Numbered from the stretch's first letter, positions 14,771-24,120 are shown. The stretch is DNA of 64,000 nucleotides from Kiritimatiellia bacterium (GCA_017514235.1 JAFWKK010000028.1:1-64000); one strand, 5' to 3'. The notes: generated by a model not told the origin, from the letters alone. Numbers and translations: made by a program.

Positions 14771-16048
14771 TCAGACGCTTTTCCTAATTACGCGCTTGGC
14801 CTTGCCTTCCGTGCGAGGCAGGGCGCCTATCGGAAAGACGTCGCCCTTGGGGAGGAAACCGAGCCGCTCCCTGAGATGCTTCGCGACGGTGTGGCCGGAG
14901 ACGCCCTCAGCCGCCTCTACGTTGATCGTGACGTCCGTCATGCCGTCTCTCTCCTCGAGGATGATCTGGAACTCGTCGGCAACGCCAGGAATCTCCTTGA
15001 GGGCCTGCTCGACCTGACGCGGGTAGAAGTTGACGCCCTTGACGATCAGCATGTCATCGGTGCGGCCGGTAATGCGGTCGATCCTGAGCGAGGTGCGTCC
15101 GCACTCGCACTTCTCGCGGCTCACGATGCGAGAGATGTCGTGGGTGCGGTAACGGATGATCGGCATCGCCTCGCGCGTCAGCGACGTGAAGACGACCTCT
15201 CCGTACTCCCCGTCTGGAACCGGCGCACCCGTTTCGGGATCCACGATCTCGGTGATGTACTGGTCTTCGAACACATGAAGGCCGCAGTGGCACCTGCAGT
15301 CCTGTCCCGTCGTGCCGACGCCACCCGTCTCCGTCATGCCGTAGATGTCGAAGCACTCGATGCCGAGGCGCGACTCGATGCGCCGCCTGGTCTCGTCGGA
15401 GAACGTCTCGCTGCCGAAGATGCCGACCTTGAGGCTGGGCAGGTCGCGCTCGCCCTCGGGCCACTCGTCAAGCTTCTCGATGAGGCGGGGGACATATGAG
15501 ACGACGGAGGCGAAGCCCTTGGTCTTGAAGTCCTTCATGAGCCGGATCTGGCGCTCGGTGTTGCCCGACGAGGCTGGCACGGTGAAGAGCTGCGCCTTCC
15601 TGGCTCCATGGTAGAAGCCGAATCCTCCGTTGAAGAGACCGAACGTCGGTATGATCTGGAATGCATCGCCCTTCTCTAGGCCCGACATCGCGTAGCACCT
15701 AGCCATGCACTCCGCCCACTGCAGAAGGTCGCCCTTGGTGTAGGCCATCACGACCGGGGTGCCGGTCGAACCCGACGACATATGGAACTCCAGCAGGTCG
15801 CGGCGGTCGACGCAGCACATCTTGAGCGGGTATGCTTCGCGGAAGTCCTCCTTGGTGAAGAACGGCAGCGACGTCAGGTCATCGAGCGACGCAACGTCGT
15901 TCGGGGAGCCTACGCCGCCCCGCTTGAGGCGTTCGCGGTAGAAGTCGTTCGCCCATACGCGGTCAAGGGACTTCTTAAGCCCTTTCAGCTGAACTTCAGC
16001 GTACTCGTCGCGGGACATCGTCTCCGCCGCCCTGTTCCACATGCTCAT
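14771..16048 (-). CDS. paaK: Phenylacetate-CoA ligase
   Basis: AMP-forming ligase of the PaaK family, which activates phenylacetate or a related aryl acid to its CoA thioester in the cytoplasm. The P-loop-like AMP-binding motif SSGSTGTPVV lies near residues 91-100, YGMTETGG near 236-243, and the C-terminal AMP-binding domain begins around DDMLIVKGVNFYP. A CxC...C cluster (CRCHCG) and CECG are present, as in other anaerobe PaaKs that bind zinc. At 425 aa it is full length. The start overlaps the rfbD stop as ATGA. In anaerobes PaaK often works with indolepyruvate oxidoreductase on amino-acid-derived aryl acids; that partner is not in the window. Confidence 0.92.
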   Translation of the reverse strand: MSMWNRAAETMSRDEYAEVQLKGLKKSLDRVWANDFYRERLKRGGVGSPNDVASLDDLTSLPFFTKEDFREAYPLKMCCVDRRDLLEFHMSSGSTGTPVVMAYTKGDLLQWAECMARCYAMSGLEKGDAFQIIPTFGLFNGGFGFYHGARKAQLFTVPASSGNTERQIRLMKDFKTKGFASVVSYVPRLIEKLDEWPEGERDLPSLKVGIFGSETFSDETRRRIESRLGIECFDIYGMTETGGVGTTGQDCRCHCGLHVFEDQYITEIVDPETGAPVPDGEYGEVVFTSLTREAMPIIRYRTHDISRIVSREKCECGRTSLRIDRITGRTDDMLIVKGVNFYPRQVEQALKEIPGVADEFQIILEERDGMTDVTINVEAAEGVSGHTVAKHLRERLGFLPKGDVFPIGALPRTEGKAKRVIRKSV

Positions 16049-16902
16049 GATGACTTGAACTCCTCCTTTGCGAATTCGGCGAGCGCGCTACGCCAGTCCG
16101 GCGTGCGGTAACCGAGAAGATTCAACACGCTCTTGCGGAGCGCGGAGTTGCGCGGCCTAGGAGCCGGCCGCGGAAACTCCTCCGTCGTGCAGGGCACGAC
16201 TTCCCGCTTGAGCCCGAGCAGGCGGAACAGCTCCACCGTCAGCTCGTACCACGTGCACGATTCCTCGCACGTGCCGTGGATTATGCCGGAAACGTCAGGC
16301 CGGCCCAGCAGGAAGCCAATGACATCAGCCACCGTCTTCGTCGACGTCGGATTGCCGCGCTGGTCGTTCACGACCTTGAGCGGCGCTCCGTCCTGCGCGC
16401 CCAGCCTGGCCATCGTGTGGACGAACGACGGCCCTCCGGAACCGTAGAGCCAGGCTATGCGAAGGATTGCCGCATCGGGCAGGATCATCTGAATCATCTG
16501 CTCGCCTGCCAGCTTGGAAGCCCCGTATACGGTCTGCGGACGCGGAACGTCGGTCTCGTCCCAGGCCCACGGCTCGTGCGGCGGATCGCCGGAGAACACG
16601 TAGTCCGTGGAAATCGCGATGAGACGCGCGCCGGCGGCTTTCGCGGCCAGGGCCACGTTTCGCGACCCTTCCTCGTTCAGCCGGAACGCCAGATCCCGGT
16701 TCGTCTCGCAGTCGTCGACCTTCGTCATCGCCGCGCAGTGGACGACTACGTCCGGCTTAGCCGCCAGCGTCTTCGCCATGAATCCGTCGGCGTCCGTCAT
16801 GTCCCATTCCGGGAGGTCGGCGACTACTATCTCGTTCTCCGACAGCTCGCGCTGGAGCGTACGGCCGAGCATTCCCTTTCCGCCTGTAATGAGAATCTTC
16901 AC
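16045..16902 (-). CDS. rfbD: dTDP-4-dehydrorhamnose reductase
   Basis: SDR enzyme that reduces dTDP-4-dehydro-L-rhamnose to dTDP-L-rhamnose, the last step of activated rhamnose synthesis. The 285-aa length is typical. The Rossmann motif GGKGMLG is at residues 7-13, HCAAMTKVDDCE marks the conserved NCAAYT region, STDYVFSG follows, and the catalytic YxxxK is YGASK. The GTG start at 16902 is supported by a GGAGGAG ribosome binding site and overlaps the stop of the YihY gene as GTGA. rfbA, rfbB and rfbC are absent here, so the pathway's other genes must lie elsewhere. Confidence 0.92.
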   Translation of the reverse strand: MKILITGGKGMLGRTLQRELSENEIVVADLPEWDMTDADGFMAKTLAAKPDVVVHCAAMTKVDDCETNRDLAFRLNEEGSRNVALAAKAAGARLIAISTDYVFSGDPPHEPWAWDETDVPRPQTVYGASKLAGEQMIQMILPDAAILRIAWLYGSGGPSFVHTMARLGAQDGAPLKVVNDQRGNPTSTKTVADVIGFLLGRPDVSGIIHGTCEESCTWYELTVELFRLLGLKREVVPCTTEEFPRPAPRPRNSALRKSVLNLLGYRTPDWRSALAEFAKEEFKSS

Positions 16903-17846
16903 GCAGGCTTCTCCTCCAAGACCTTTACCATGTTCGCGCCGAGCAGGACGATCTGCCAAGTCATGTAAAGCCAGGCAAGGATTATCGGCAGCAGCGCGAA
17001 CGACCCGTACAGGGCAGACGACTTGGCTATGCCCACCTGGGCAACCGAGCATATCTTAACCCATGCTCCGAGAAACACGGCCGTGATGAGTCCGCCAAGC
17101 CACGCACACATGAACTTCACCTTGCCGTTGGGCATTACCCAGAAGAAGAAGCCGAGTGTAAGCGACGAAGTGAGCAGCACGATCGAAATGCGGAACACCC
17201 AGCAGTCGATGAACCAGATAAGTCCGTCGGAGACCCATTGCGTGAGCCAAGTGGCGCCTAGCGTTGCAACGATTACATTCTTGACGACGTTAAGGATCGG
17301 CAGCGACATCACCACGGTCGCCATGACCGGCAGGGCGACCATGATTATGAGGTACATATAGGCGCGCTTCCAAATGGGTCTCGGCTTAGGCACGCCCCAT
17401 ATCCGGTTGAAGCTCGTCTCCACCGTGCCTAGCGTCGAAATGACCGTCCAGAGCAAGAGACCGAATCCGATCCAGCCGAGCGTCTCGATGTCAAAGCCGT
17501 CTATACGCTTGAAGAGCTCGTCGGACATCATGTGCGCCTGCGCGGCGAACTCCTCGGCGGCGATCTTCTTCTTGCGCCGCTCCTCCTCGTCCTGCGGGGT
17601 AAGCTGCGCGAGAGAATCGTCCTGCCCTTTCTCGATGTTCGCGATCATCGCGTTGATGCGCTCGTTTATCTGGACTTTCGCATAGCGCTCGACATGGCAG
17701 GTCTTCGCCGCGACGAGAATGCAGCAAAGGATCGGCACCGCCGCCAGGAGTGCGAAATAGGTAAGACCTGCGGCGTACATCGGGCAGTCGTTGCCGAGGA
17801 AGCCCTTCACGACGCGCTTGACAAAACTGAACATCCTAGAGAACAT
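16899..17846 (-). CDS. YihY/BrkB family membrane protein
   Basis: A 315-aa inner-membrane protein of the YihY (BrkB, formerly called RNase BN) family with about six transmembrane segments. The family's YAAGLTYFALLAAVP start and IAKSSALYGSFALLPIILAWLYMTWQIVLLGA end are well conserved. A charged cytoplasmic or periplasmic insert of about 60 residues (QTPQDEEERRKKK region) separates the first two membrane segments. Transport role is suspected but unproven for the family. The ATG at 17846 lies exactly 6 nt after TATAAT, so the mRNA should be leaderless. It is the first gene of the operon with rfbD, paaK and the phosphoesterase. Confidence 0.87.
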   Translation of the reverse strand: MFSRMFSFVKRVVKGFLGNDCPMYAAGLTYFALLAAVPILCCILVAAKTCHVERYAKVQINERINAMIANIEKGQDDSLAQLTPQDEEERRKKKIAAEEFAAQAHMMSDELFKRIDGFDIETLGWIGFGLLLWTVISTLGTVETSFNRIWGVPKPRPIWKRAYMYLIIMVALPVMATVVMSLPILNVVKNVIVATLGATWLTQWVSDGLIWFIDCWVFRISIVLLTSSLTLGFFFWVMPNGKVKFMCAWLGGLITAVFLGAWVKICSVAQVGIAKSSALYGSFALLPIILAWLYMTWQIVLLGANMVKVLEEKPA

Positions 17847-17852
17847 GCGCGT

Positions 17853-17861
17853 ATTATACCA
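17853..17861 (-). promoter_or_regulatory. Leaderless-type promoter TGGTATAAT
   Basis: TGGTATAAT, then ACGCGC, then ATG. The 6-nt spacing places the A of ATG at the predicted +1. A T7 tract precedes the box and no -35 is seen. Confidence 0.8.
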
Positions 17862-17986
17862 AAAAAACAGTGGCGGGACGTGGCAATAAAACACATTGCG
17901 CAGGCAAAGTCAACTTGGACAAAGCGGCGACATGTCAAATATTTCTGCTTTGGAAAATGAAATCGGCAACAAGCACTTTTGCACGT

Positions 17987-19312
17987 TTACCAGAAGACAG
18001 GCAGCGGGGCCGAGGGCGGCGCCTCGCCTGGCTTAGCCACCGGCGGCACATAGATGCCGCGTTTTATACAGTCCGTCAAGACGGAAGAGACAGAGTCAAG
18101 CCGGTCCTCAGGATAGTAAAGACCGGACTTGTCCGCCGGCCACATCGCGAAGTTCTTCCGCAGGTTCTCCGCGCGTTGCGACATCTTGCCGAACCAATAA
18201 AAGTTACAGCATACGGCAAAGGCGACGAGGGCAAGCGCTATCTGGCGGGACGGCAGGCGCAGCTTCGTCAGGTAAAGCGTTGACGCAAGGATCGAGATGC
18301 TGACGATGCAATAGCGGGAAGGCACTTGCGGCATGAATTCCGAGGCCCTGAAAACGGCGCAAGGAATGGCGTTCGCGACAAGGAACACGAGAAAGCCGAA
18401 GACCGGATCGCCGGCGCGTTGGCGAAAGTCCGCGGCAATCGGCAGCATCAGCGCCAGGACAACGCACCCGAACACGAGGCAAGCCCACGGGAACGCGGTG
18501 GCTCCGCCCATCAAAGAGACGAACAGCGAAGCGGCATAGCCGATGTGCCTGACCACGAACATAGGCGTGATCTGAACCGAGAAGTTCATTATCGTCGTGT
18601 TCGCCAGGACCGTCTCGCCCGGACTTGGGACATCTTGCACAACATACGGCGGAGCGGTCCTGGAAGGCAAGACGAACATGAAGAGAACGGCGATTGCGGC
18701 AGCAGCGACAAGCATGGCCGCGAGATGCTTCCTTCGACGCTTGCCGAACCATTCGAAAACGAGAAGGCTGGGCCAGACGAACATACCGCCGCCGCTCGAA
18801 AACGTTGTAACAACGGCACAGAGAATGCCCAGGGATAGGCGGCAGGCGCCGGCACCATTCGCCAAGACAAACGAGAGGAAGGCGAACAGCATCACGGCGA
18901 CATTCTGTATCGACGTCATGCCCCAGAAAATGTTCTCCCGGTTAGCAAGCGAAAGGAGGAGCCAGAGAATTCCGACGCCGATCAGCTCGCGCTGACGGTT
19001 TCCCGTACGAAAGACTCGCCACCAGATGAAACCGTACGCCATGAGCAGAAAATTGCCGCAGAGCATCATCCAGCGGAAATCAAACGTTCCCTTGACGAAA
19101 AGTATGACGTCCGCCACAAGCTTGGTCAATGCAATCCGGTGTTCATTGTGGGGCACGGCAAGGTCAACGAGGCGATCAGGAAACGGAAGCACAAGGTGCC
19201 CGAGAACCGCGTCATAGTCGTCCATCTCCGGTATGTTGACGGAGATCATCGCCCAGCAGAAGACAAGAAACAGGGGCGGGACCGACAGCAACAGCAGCTT
19301 CTTTATGTTCAT
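17987..19312 (-). CDS. Polytopic membrane protein of unknown function
   Basis: A 441-aa protein with roughly ten hydrophobic segments beginning at the N-terminus (LLLLSVPPLFLVFCWAMI). An early extracytoplasmic loop with EMDDYDAV and PHNEHRI is reminiscent of the acidic first loop of GT-C type membrane glycosyltransferases, but no family signature is certain. The C-terminal 80 residues are soluble. It is monocistronic with its own leaderless promoter and lies back to back with the nucleotide-sugar dehydrogenase operon, which makes a role in surface glycan synthesis likely. Confidence 0.7.
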   Translation of the reverse strand: MNIKKLLLLSVPPLFLVFCWAMISVNIPEMDDYDAVLGHLVLPFPDRLVDLAVPHNEHRIALTKLVADVILFVKGTFDFRWMMLCGNFLLMAYGFIWWRVFRTGNRQRELIGVGILWLLLSLANRENIFWGMTSIQNVAVMLFAFLSFVLANGAGACRLSLGILCAVVTTFSSGGGMFVWPSLLVFEWFGKRRRKHLAAMLVAAAAIAVLFMFVLPSRTAPPYVVQDVPSPGETVLANTTIMNFSVQITPMFVVRHIGYAASLFVSLMGGATAFPWACLVFGCVVLALMLPIAADFRQRAGDPVFGFLVFLVANAIPCAVFRASEFMPQVPSRYCIVSISILASTLYLTKLRLPSRQIALALVAFAVCCNFYWFGKMSQRAENLRKNFAMWPADKSGLYYPEDRLDSVSSVLTDCIKRGIYVPPVAKPGEAPPSAPLPVFW

Positions 19313-19320
19313 GCGAGCGC

Positions 19321-19329
19321 ATTATACCA
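19321..19329 (-). promoter_or_regulatory. Leaderless-type promoter TGGTATAAT
   Basis: TGGTATAAT followed by 8 nt and the ATG at 19312. It is divergent from the promoter at 19360-19368; the -10 boxes are 30 bp apart, so simultaneous polymerase binding would be constrained. Confidence 0.78.
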
Positions 19330-19359
19330 AAAAAGCCGGAGGAAAATCACATTGAGATA

Positions 19360-19368
19360 TGATATAAT
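19360..19368 (+). promoter_or_regulatory. Extended -10 promoter TGATATAAT
   Basis: Plus-strand box driving the four-gene glycan operon; ATG at 19393 follows a leader of about 18 nt that contains TTGGGGA. Confidence 0.72.
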
Positions 19369-19392
19369 GTCGGCAAACAAAGTTGGGGACAT

Positions 19393-20562
19393 ATGAAAAG
19401 AATATGCATCATAGGCGGATGCGGGCATGTCGGGATTCCGCTGGGCCTCGCGTTTGCGAGCAAGGGTCTTGACGTGACGCTTGTGGACGTCAACCAAAAT
19501 GCGGTGGACAACATAAATCGGGCGCATCTGCCGTTCAAGGAAAACGGCGCCGCGGCACTGCTGAAAGCGCACGTCGGCAAGAACCTGCGTGCGACACGCG
19601 ACGCCGAAACCGTAAAGAAGCAAGACGTCGTCGTGTTCGTGACCGGCACGCCGGTTGACGAACACCTCAACCCGAAGATCCATGACGTCGTAAAAGTGCT
19701 GAACGCCTATCTGCCGTACCTGAACAAGAGGCAGCTCATCGTGCTTCGCTCGACCATCTTCCCCGGCGTGTCCCGCATCGTCGAGGAGATGCTGAAGAAG
19801 CGGCTTGGCGCGGCGAACCTGTCGTTCTGCCCGGAACGCATCGTGCAAGGCAAGGGGATCGACGAGATATTCAACCTGCCGCAGCTCGTCTCAGGCGTCA
19901 ACAAGAAAGCCGAGAACGCGGCTGCCGCCCTCTTCTCCGCCATAGCGCCAAAGATAATCCGCATCAAGCCGGAAGAGGCCGAGCTCGCGAAGCTCATGAC
20001 CAACGCCTGGCGCTACCTAGAGTTCGCCATCGCAAACCAGTTCTACATGATGGTGGAGAAGCAGGGTCTGGACTTCTACCGCATACTGGAGGCGATGAAG
20101 GAAGACTATCCGCGAGCGAAGCACTTCGCCGGCGCGGGACTCGCCGCAGGGCCGTGCCTGTTCAAGGACACGATGCAGCTCTCGGCATTCCACAACAACG
20201 AGTTCTTCCTTGGCCACTCCGCCATGCTCGTGAACGAGGGGCTTCCGAACTTCCTCGTCTCACAGCTGGAAGAGAAGATGGGCGGTTCGCTCAAAGGAAA
20301 GAAAATCGGCGTGATGGGCCTTGCTTTCAAGGCGGACAACGACGACGTCCGCGAATCGCTGTCCTTCAAGGTGAAGAAGCTGCTTGAGATGAAAATGGCC
20401 GAAGTGCTTGTCACCGACGAGTTCGTGCCGAACACGCTACCGCTAAAGACATTCCTGAAAGAGGCGGACGGCATCATCCTGGGTGTTCCGCATTCCGCGT
20501 ATCGCAAACTCAAAGTCAAAAAGCCCTTCGTCGACTGCTGGGGCTGCTGGAGGCAAAAATGA
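19393..20562 (+). CDS. UDP-glucose/GDP-mannose dehydrogenase family protein
   Basis: NAD-dependent nucleotide-sugar dehydrogenase that would oxidise a UDP- or GDP-hexose to the uronate. The N-terminal Rossmann motif is GGCGHVG (residues 8-14). SFCPERI...GKGIDEIFNLPQLVSG matches the conserved central part. The catalytic cysteine region is GPCLFKDT, a variant of the usual GGxCxPKD that keeps the Cys and Lys-Asp. The UDP-binding C-terminal domain begins near KIGVMGLAFKADNDDVRES. At 389 aa it is slightly shorter than the usual 420-440. First gene of a coupled operon; its stop overlaps the next start as ATGA. Confidence 0.88.
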   Translation: MKRICIIGGCGHVGIPLGLAFASKGLDVTLVDVNQNAVDNINRAHLPFKENGAAALLKAHVGKNLRATRDAETVKKQDVVVFVTGTPVDEHLNPKIHDVVKVLNAYLPYLNKRQLIVLRSTIFPGVSRIVEEMLKKRLGAANLSFCPERIVQGKGIDEIFNLPQLVSGVNKKAENAAAALFSAIAPKIIRIKPEEAELAKLMTNAWRYLEFAIANQFYMMVEKQGLDFYRILEAMKEDYPRAKHFAGAGLAAGPCLFKDTMQLSAFHNNEFFLGHSAMLVNEGLPNFLVSQLEEKMGGSLKGKKIGVMGLAFKADNDDVRESLSFKVKKLLEMKMAEVLVTDEFVPNTLPLKTFLKEADGIILGVPHSAYRKLKVKKPFVDCWGCWRQK

Positions 20563-21581
20563 AGATTCTCGTCACAGGTTCGGCTGGATTCATCTGCGGC
20601 TATCTCGTCGAGGAGCTGCTCAACAACGGGCACGAGGTCGTCGGCATAGACAACTTCTCGAAATACGGGCCGGTCAAGAAGAGCTACGACAATCACCCGA
20701 ACTACCACTTCACGCGCGGCGACGTAAAGGACCTGGACCTCATGAAATCGCTCGTCAAGGACTGCGACCAGGTGCTCGGTGCGGCCGCGATGATAGGCGG
20801 CATCTCCTACTTCCATACCTTTGCCTACGACCTGCTGGCGGAGAACGAGAGGATCGCCGCCGCCACGTTCGACGCCGCCATATGGGCAAAGAAGAATGCG
20901 AAACTGAAGAAGATCAACGTGCTGTCGTCGTCCATGGTCTTTGAGAATACGGACACATACCCTACTCCGGAGACAGAGGCGCGGAAGTGTCCGCCGCCGT
21001 CCAGCACCTACGGCTTCCAGAAGCTTGCGTGCGAATATTTCGCACAGGGCGCGTGGGAGCAGTACAAGCTTCCGTACACCGTCATACGTCCGTTCAACTG
21101 CGTAGGCACCGGCGAAAAGCGCGCGCTCTGCGACACGGAAATCGAGAGCGGCAACGTGAAGCTCGCCATGAGCCACGTCGTGCCGGATCTCGTGCAAAAG
21201 GTGGTCAAGGGGCAAGACCCTCTGCACATCCTTGGTGCGGGCAACCAAGTGCGCCACTATACCTACGGCGGCGACCTTGCACGAGGCATCAGGCTTTGCA
21301 TCGAAAAGCCAGAGGCTGAAAACGAGGACTTCAACCTCTCGACGCCGACGTCGACCACGGTCCTTGAACTTGCCGAGAACATCTGGAACCGCGTCCACAA
21401 GGGGGCAAAGCCGTTTCGCTACACGAGCGACGAGCCGTTCAAGTACGACGTGCAGAAGCGCGTGCCGGCCGTGGAGAAGGCGGCCAAGTTGCTGGGCTTC
21501 CGCGCTGAGACAACGCTTGACCAGATACTGGACGAAGTGATGCCCTGGATCGTGGAACAAATCCGGATTGGCGGCATTTGA
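20559..21581 (+). CDS. NAD-dependent epimerase/dehydratase (extended SDR)
   Basis: A 340-aa extended SDR for nucleotide sugars. The glycine motif is TGSAGFICGYL, in which the usual third glycine region GFIG is changed to GFIC. The catalytic pattern includes SSSMVFE and YGFQK (Tyr-x-x-x-Lys), and NCVGTGE follows as in UDP-sugar epimerases. The substrate cannot be read from the sequence. It is coupled by overlaps to the sugar dehydrogenase before it and the GT2 gene after it, so the three probably make and transfer one modified sugar. Confidence 0.85.
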   Translation: MKILVTGSAGFICGYLVEELLNNGHEVVGIDNFSKYGPVKKSYDNHPNYHFTRGDVKDLDLMKSLVKDCDQVLGAAAMIGGISYFHTFAYDLLAENERIAAATFDAAIWAKKNAKLKKINVLSSSMVFENTDTYPTPETEARKCPPPSSTYGFQKLACEYFAQGAWEQYKLPYTVIRPFNCVGTGEKRALCDTEIESGNVKLAMSHVVPDLVQKVVKGQDPLHILGAGNQVRHYTYGGDLARGIRLCIEKPEAENEDFNLSTPTSTTVLELAENIWNRVHKGAKPFRYTSDEPFKYDVQKRVPAVEKAAKLLGFRAETTLDQILDEVMPWIVEQIRIGGI

Positions 21582-22312
21582 GCGCACGTGTCATCATTGC
21601 AATCCCCGTCTACAACGAGGGAGAGAACATCCGTGCGACCCTGACGGAGCTTGATGCCAAGGTACACGTGGACGCGGAAATGTGGCTTGTCTATGACAGG
21701 GACGATGACACGACCCTTGCGCCCGCCCACGAACTCGAGGGCAAGACGCGACTTCCCTTTCGCCTTGTTCGCAACAAGTACGGGCGAGGGGCGCTGAACG
21801 CGATAAAGACAGGACTTGAGGACGCTCCTGGCGAACTCGTAGTGGTAACCATGGCCGATCTGTGCGATCCGCCCGAAGTCATCAACGACATGGTGGCCGT
21901 CGCCGACCGCGATGGAGCTGACATAGTTTGCGCCTCCAGGTACATGAAGGGCGGGCATCAGTTCGGCGGACCAAGGTTCAAGGGATTCCTATCGCGTACG
22001 GCAGGCCTGCTCCTCTGCCTGTTCGCACGCTTGCCGACGCATGACCCGACCAACAGCTTCAAACTCTACCGCAGGAAATTCCTCGACTCCGTAAAGGTCG
22101 AATCTACCGGAGGCTTCGAGCTAGGGTTGGAGCTTGTAGTGAAATGCCGCGCGATGGGCGGCAAGATAGCCGAAGTCCCAACCACTTGGCGCGACCGCGT
22201 CGCCGGAAAAAGCAACTTCAAGCTGTGGAAGTGGCTTCCCAACTATCTCCGCTGGTTCTTTTACGCATTTCTGCATGGCAACAACTCCTGCAAAAGGCAG
22301 CCGGCGGAATGA
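21578..22312 (+). CDS. Glycosyltransferase family 2, polyprenol-phosphate type
   Basis: A 244-aa GT2 enzyme similar to dolichol/undecaprenol-phosphate mannosyltransferases. The N-terminal IPVYNEGENIRATL, the metal-binding region MADLCDPPE (in place of the common DaDlQdpPe) and PTHDPTNSFKLYRRKF are characteristic. No C-terminal membrane segments are present, so it acts at the inner face of the membrane. The start is TTG at 21578, overlapping the upstream stop as TTGA; no better start with a ribosome binding site lies nearby. Its stop overlaps the next gene as ATGA. A lipid-linked sugar made here could feed the membrane protein encoded next. Confidence 0.88.
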   Translation: MSARVIIAIPVYNEGENIRATLTELDAKVHVDAEMWLVYDRDDDTTLAPAHELEGKTRLPFRLVRNKYGRGALNAIKTGLEDAPGELVVVTMADLCDPPEVINDMVAVADRDGADIVCASRYMKGGHQFGGPRFKGFLSRTAGLLLCLFARLPTHDPTNSFKLYRRKFLDSVKVESTGGFELGLELVVKCRAMGGKIAEVPTTWRDRVAGKSNFKLWKWLPNYLRWFFYAFLHGNNSCKRQPAE

Positions 22313-24111
22313 CTGGGCCCCTTGAACGCCTTCTGCAGGAATTTATGCAAAGTCCTTTCGCGGCAAACGTTCCGCGCGAAGTGCTTTTGCGTTCGCTGAC
22401 AGGCACTGCGGCAGCCGGTGCGACGCTCGCGGCAACGCTTGTCGCGCTCTTTCTTCTGCGCAAGAGGATTCTAGCCCTTCTGCACCGCTTCAACGACGCA
22501 AAGCTCTTTACCTTTGCGCTGACGGCGCTCACCGTGCTTTCGCTTCCAGATCCGGCATTCCCATTACGCCCCGGCCTTGATTATTCTTGGCAATGGACGC
22601 TCAACCAGCTGGCCTTGGGCAGAGCGTGGGGCGAATCCATCGTATTCACCTACGGCCCGCTCGGATGGCTGCTATGCCCGACCGGAAGATGGGACACGGT
22701 CCTGCTCGCGCTGGCGGCCAACACATGCTTCTGCATCCTCTGGATATGGAGCGTCCGCAAGATATATCTTTCCTCGGAGAACGGACGCGTCGCGGCATGG
22801 GGCCTGGTCATAACCATGTTCTTTCCGCAGATGACAATGGAATGGCGATGGATCGCGCTGTCCATAATCATGGTGCGGACATCTTGGCTGGCGGCGGGGG
22901 CCATTTCGGCGGTGCTGGCGCTCATGAAGTTCAGTTCGCTGATAATGGCAGCAGGGACACAGCTCTTCATGCTTGTGCTTGCGGCGGACAGGAGGCGGAG
23001 ATTCTTGAATTACGCCGTCGGCCTTGCAATGACATTCACGCTCCTGTCCGCAGTCACCTTCCATTCTCCAAACGCTCTCTTCATGTGGCTGACCGGTTCA
23101 GCCCAGATCGCCATCGGCTACAACCGCCATATGCTTGTTGACAAAGGCTTCCTGGAGTTGGCGTTGCCGATTGCCGCATTCGCGGTCCTGGTCCACAAGC
23201 CCCGTCACATCCTGTCGCTTCTTCCGCTCGCCCCTTTTCTTTACTGCGTGGCCAAATACAGCTGGGTGCGGCAGGGAATCGGACCGTTTCTCTATGCCCT
23301 TACGATAGCGGCTGCATTATTGGCGGAGAGGTTTGCATCCGACCGCCGACGCTTCCTGCTGACGGCAGCGATGTTCGTTCTGATAGGCTACGGGCTAACG
23401 TGGCCGCGGTTCTTCGCCGCGAACCAGACGTACGTGGCATTCCCATTCGGCGTAAACCCGACCGGAACCCTGCGAACTCTCATCCTACCGCATGCAGTCA
23501 AGAGGATCGAGTCCGTCTCAATGGCATCGCTTGCCAGAAACAAACTCCCGCCTCGCATCCGGGCGGCCATAGGAGACGCAACCGTACAGCTTCTTCCGCA
23601 TGAATTCGCTCCGGCCATGGCGGACCCGTCGCTACGAATCGTTCCTTACGCTACCATGCAAATGTACTCGACGTATACGGCGCAACTGGACAAGCTGGCC
23701 GCCAGGTCGTACAGCTCGGCAGAAGCGCCGGAATTCATCGTCATTGACACGGACAACCTTTCCATCGACGGCAAGAACGCCTTTCTCGACTGTCCGCGCA
23801 CATGGAATGCCATTCATGAAAATTATTCGCTCCTGGACACTTCAGACGAGGGACGATGGATTCTCCTAAAGCGGCGCGCCGCCCCGATCCCAACGGTCTG
23901 CGACCGGAGGATCAACATTCCTGACGAAACGCTTGCGGAAAAGCTGATCGCGATACTGTTCCGCGGCAAGTTGCACTATGCCGACATTGAGACACCGAAG
24001 GGGACGATGAAACACGTACGCATCAATCCTTCGGTGCTGAAAGATCCCATAGACCGTGACCTCCCTTTCGCTGCAAACGAGCTAGCCGAATACATGCGGC
24101 ATACGCCCTGA
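22309..24111 (+). CDS. Large membrane protein, possible GT-C glycosyltransferase
   Basis: A 600-aa protein with about ten transmembrane segments between residues 30 and 390 and a soluble C-terminal domain of about 200 residues. An extracytoplasmic region early on (PLRPGLDYSWQWTLNQLALGRAWGESIVFTYGPLGWLL) resembles the first loop of GT-C membrane enzymes that use lipid-linked sugars, but I cannot assign a family. The start at 22309 overlaps the GT2 stop as ATGA. Pairing with a polyprenol-phosphate GT2 gene supports transfer of a lipid-carried sugar onto a surface glycan; this is context-based inference. Confidence 0.72.
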   Translation: MTGPLERLLQEFMQSPFAANVPREVLLRSLTGTAAAGATLAATLVALFLLRKRILALLHRFNDAKLFTFALTALTVLSLPDPAFPLRPGLDYSWQWTLNQLALGRAWGESIVFTYGPLGWLLCPTGRWDTVLLALAANTCFCILWIWSVRKIYLSSENGRVAAWGLVITMFFPQMTMEWRWIALSIIMVRTSWLAAGAISAVLALMKFSSLIMAAGTQLFMLVLAADRRRRFLNYAVGLAMTFTLLSAVTFHSPNALFMWLTGSAQIAIGYNRHMLVDKGFLELALPIAAFAVLVHKPRHILSLLPLAPFLYCVAKYSWVRQGIGPFLYALTIAAALLAERFASDRRRFLLTAAMFVLIGYGLTWPRFFAANQTYVAFPFGVNPTGTLRTLILPHAVKRIESVSMASLARNKLPPRIRAAIGDATVQLLPHEFAPAMADPSLRIVPYATMQMYSTYTAQLDKLAARSYSSAEAPEFIVIDTDNLSIDGKNAFLDCPRTWNAIHENYSLLDTSDEGRWILLKRRAAPIPTVCDRRINIPDETLAEKLIAILFRGKLHYADIETPKGTMKHVRINPSVLKDPIDRDLPFAANELAEYMRHTP

Positions 24112-24120
24112 GACAGGAAA

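Noticed and set aside
13595-15499. 634-aa plus-strand frame opposite the phosphoesterase and paaK
   Set aside because: It spans two coupled, well-identified genes on the other strand and resembles no protein.
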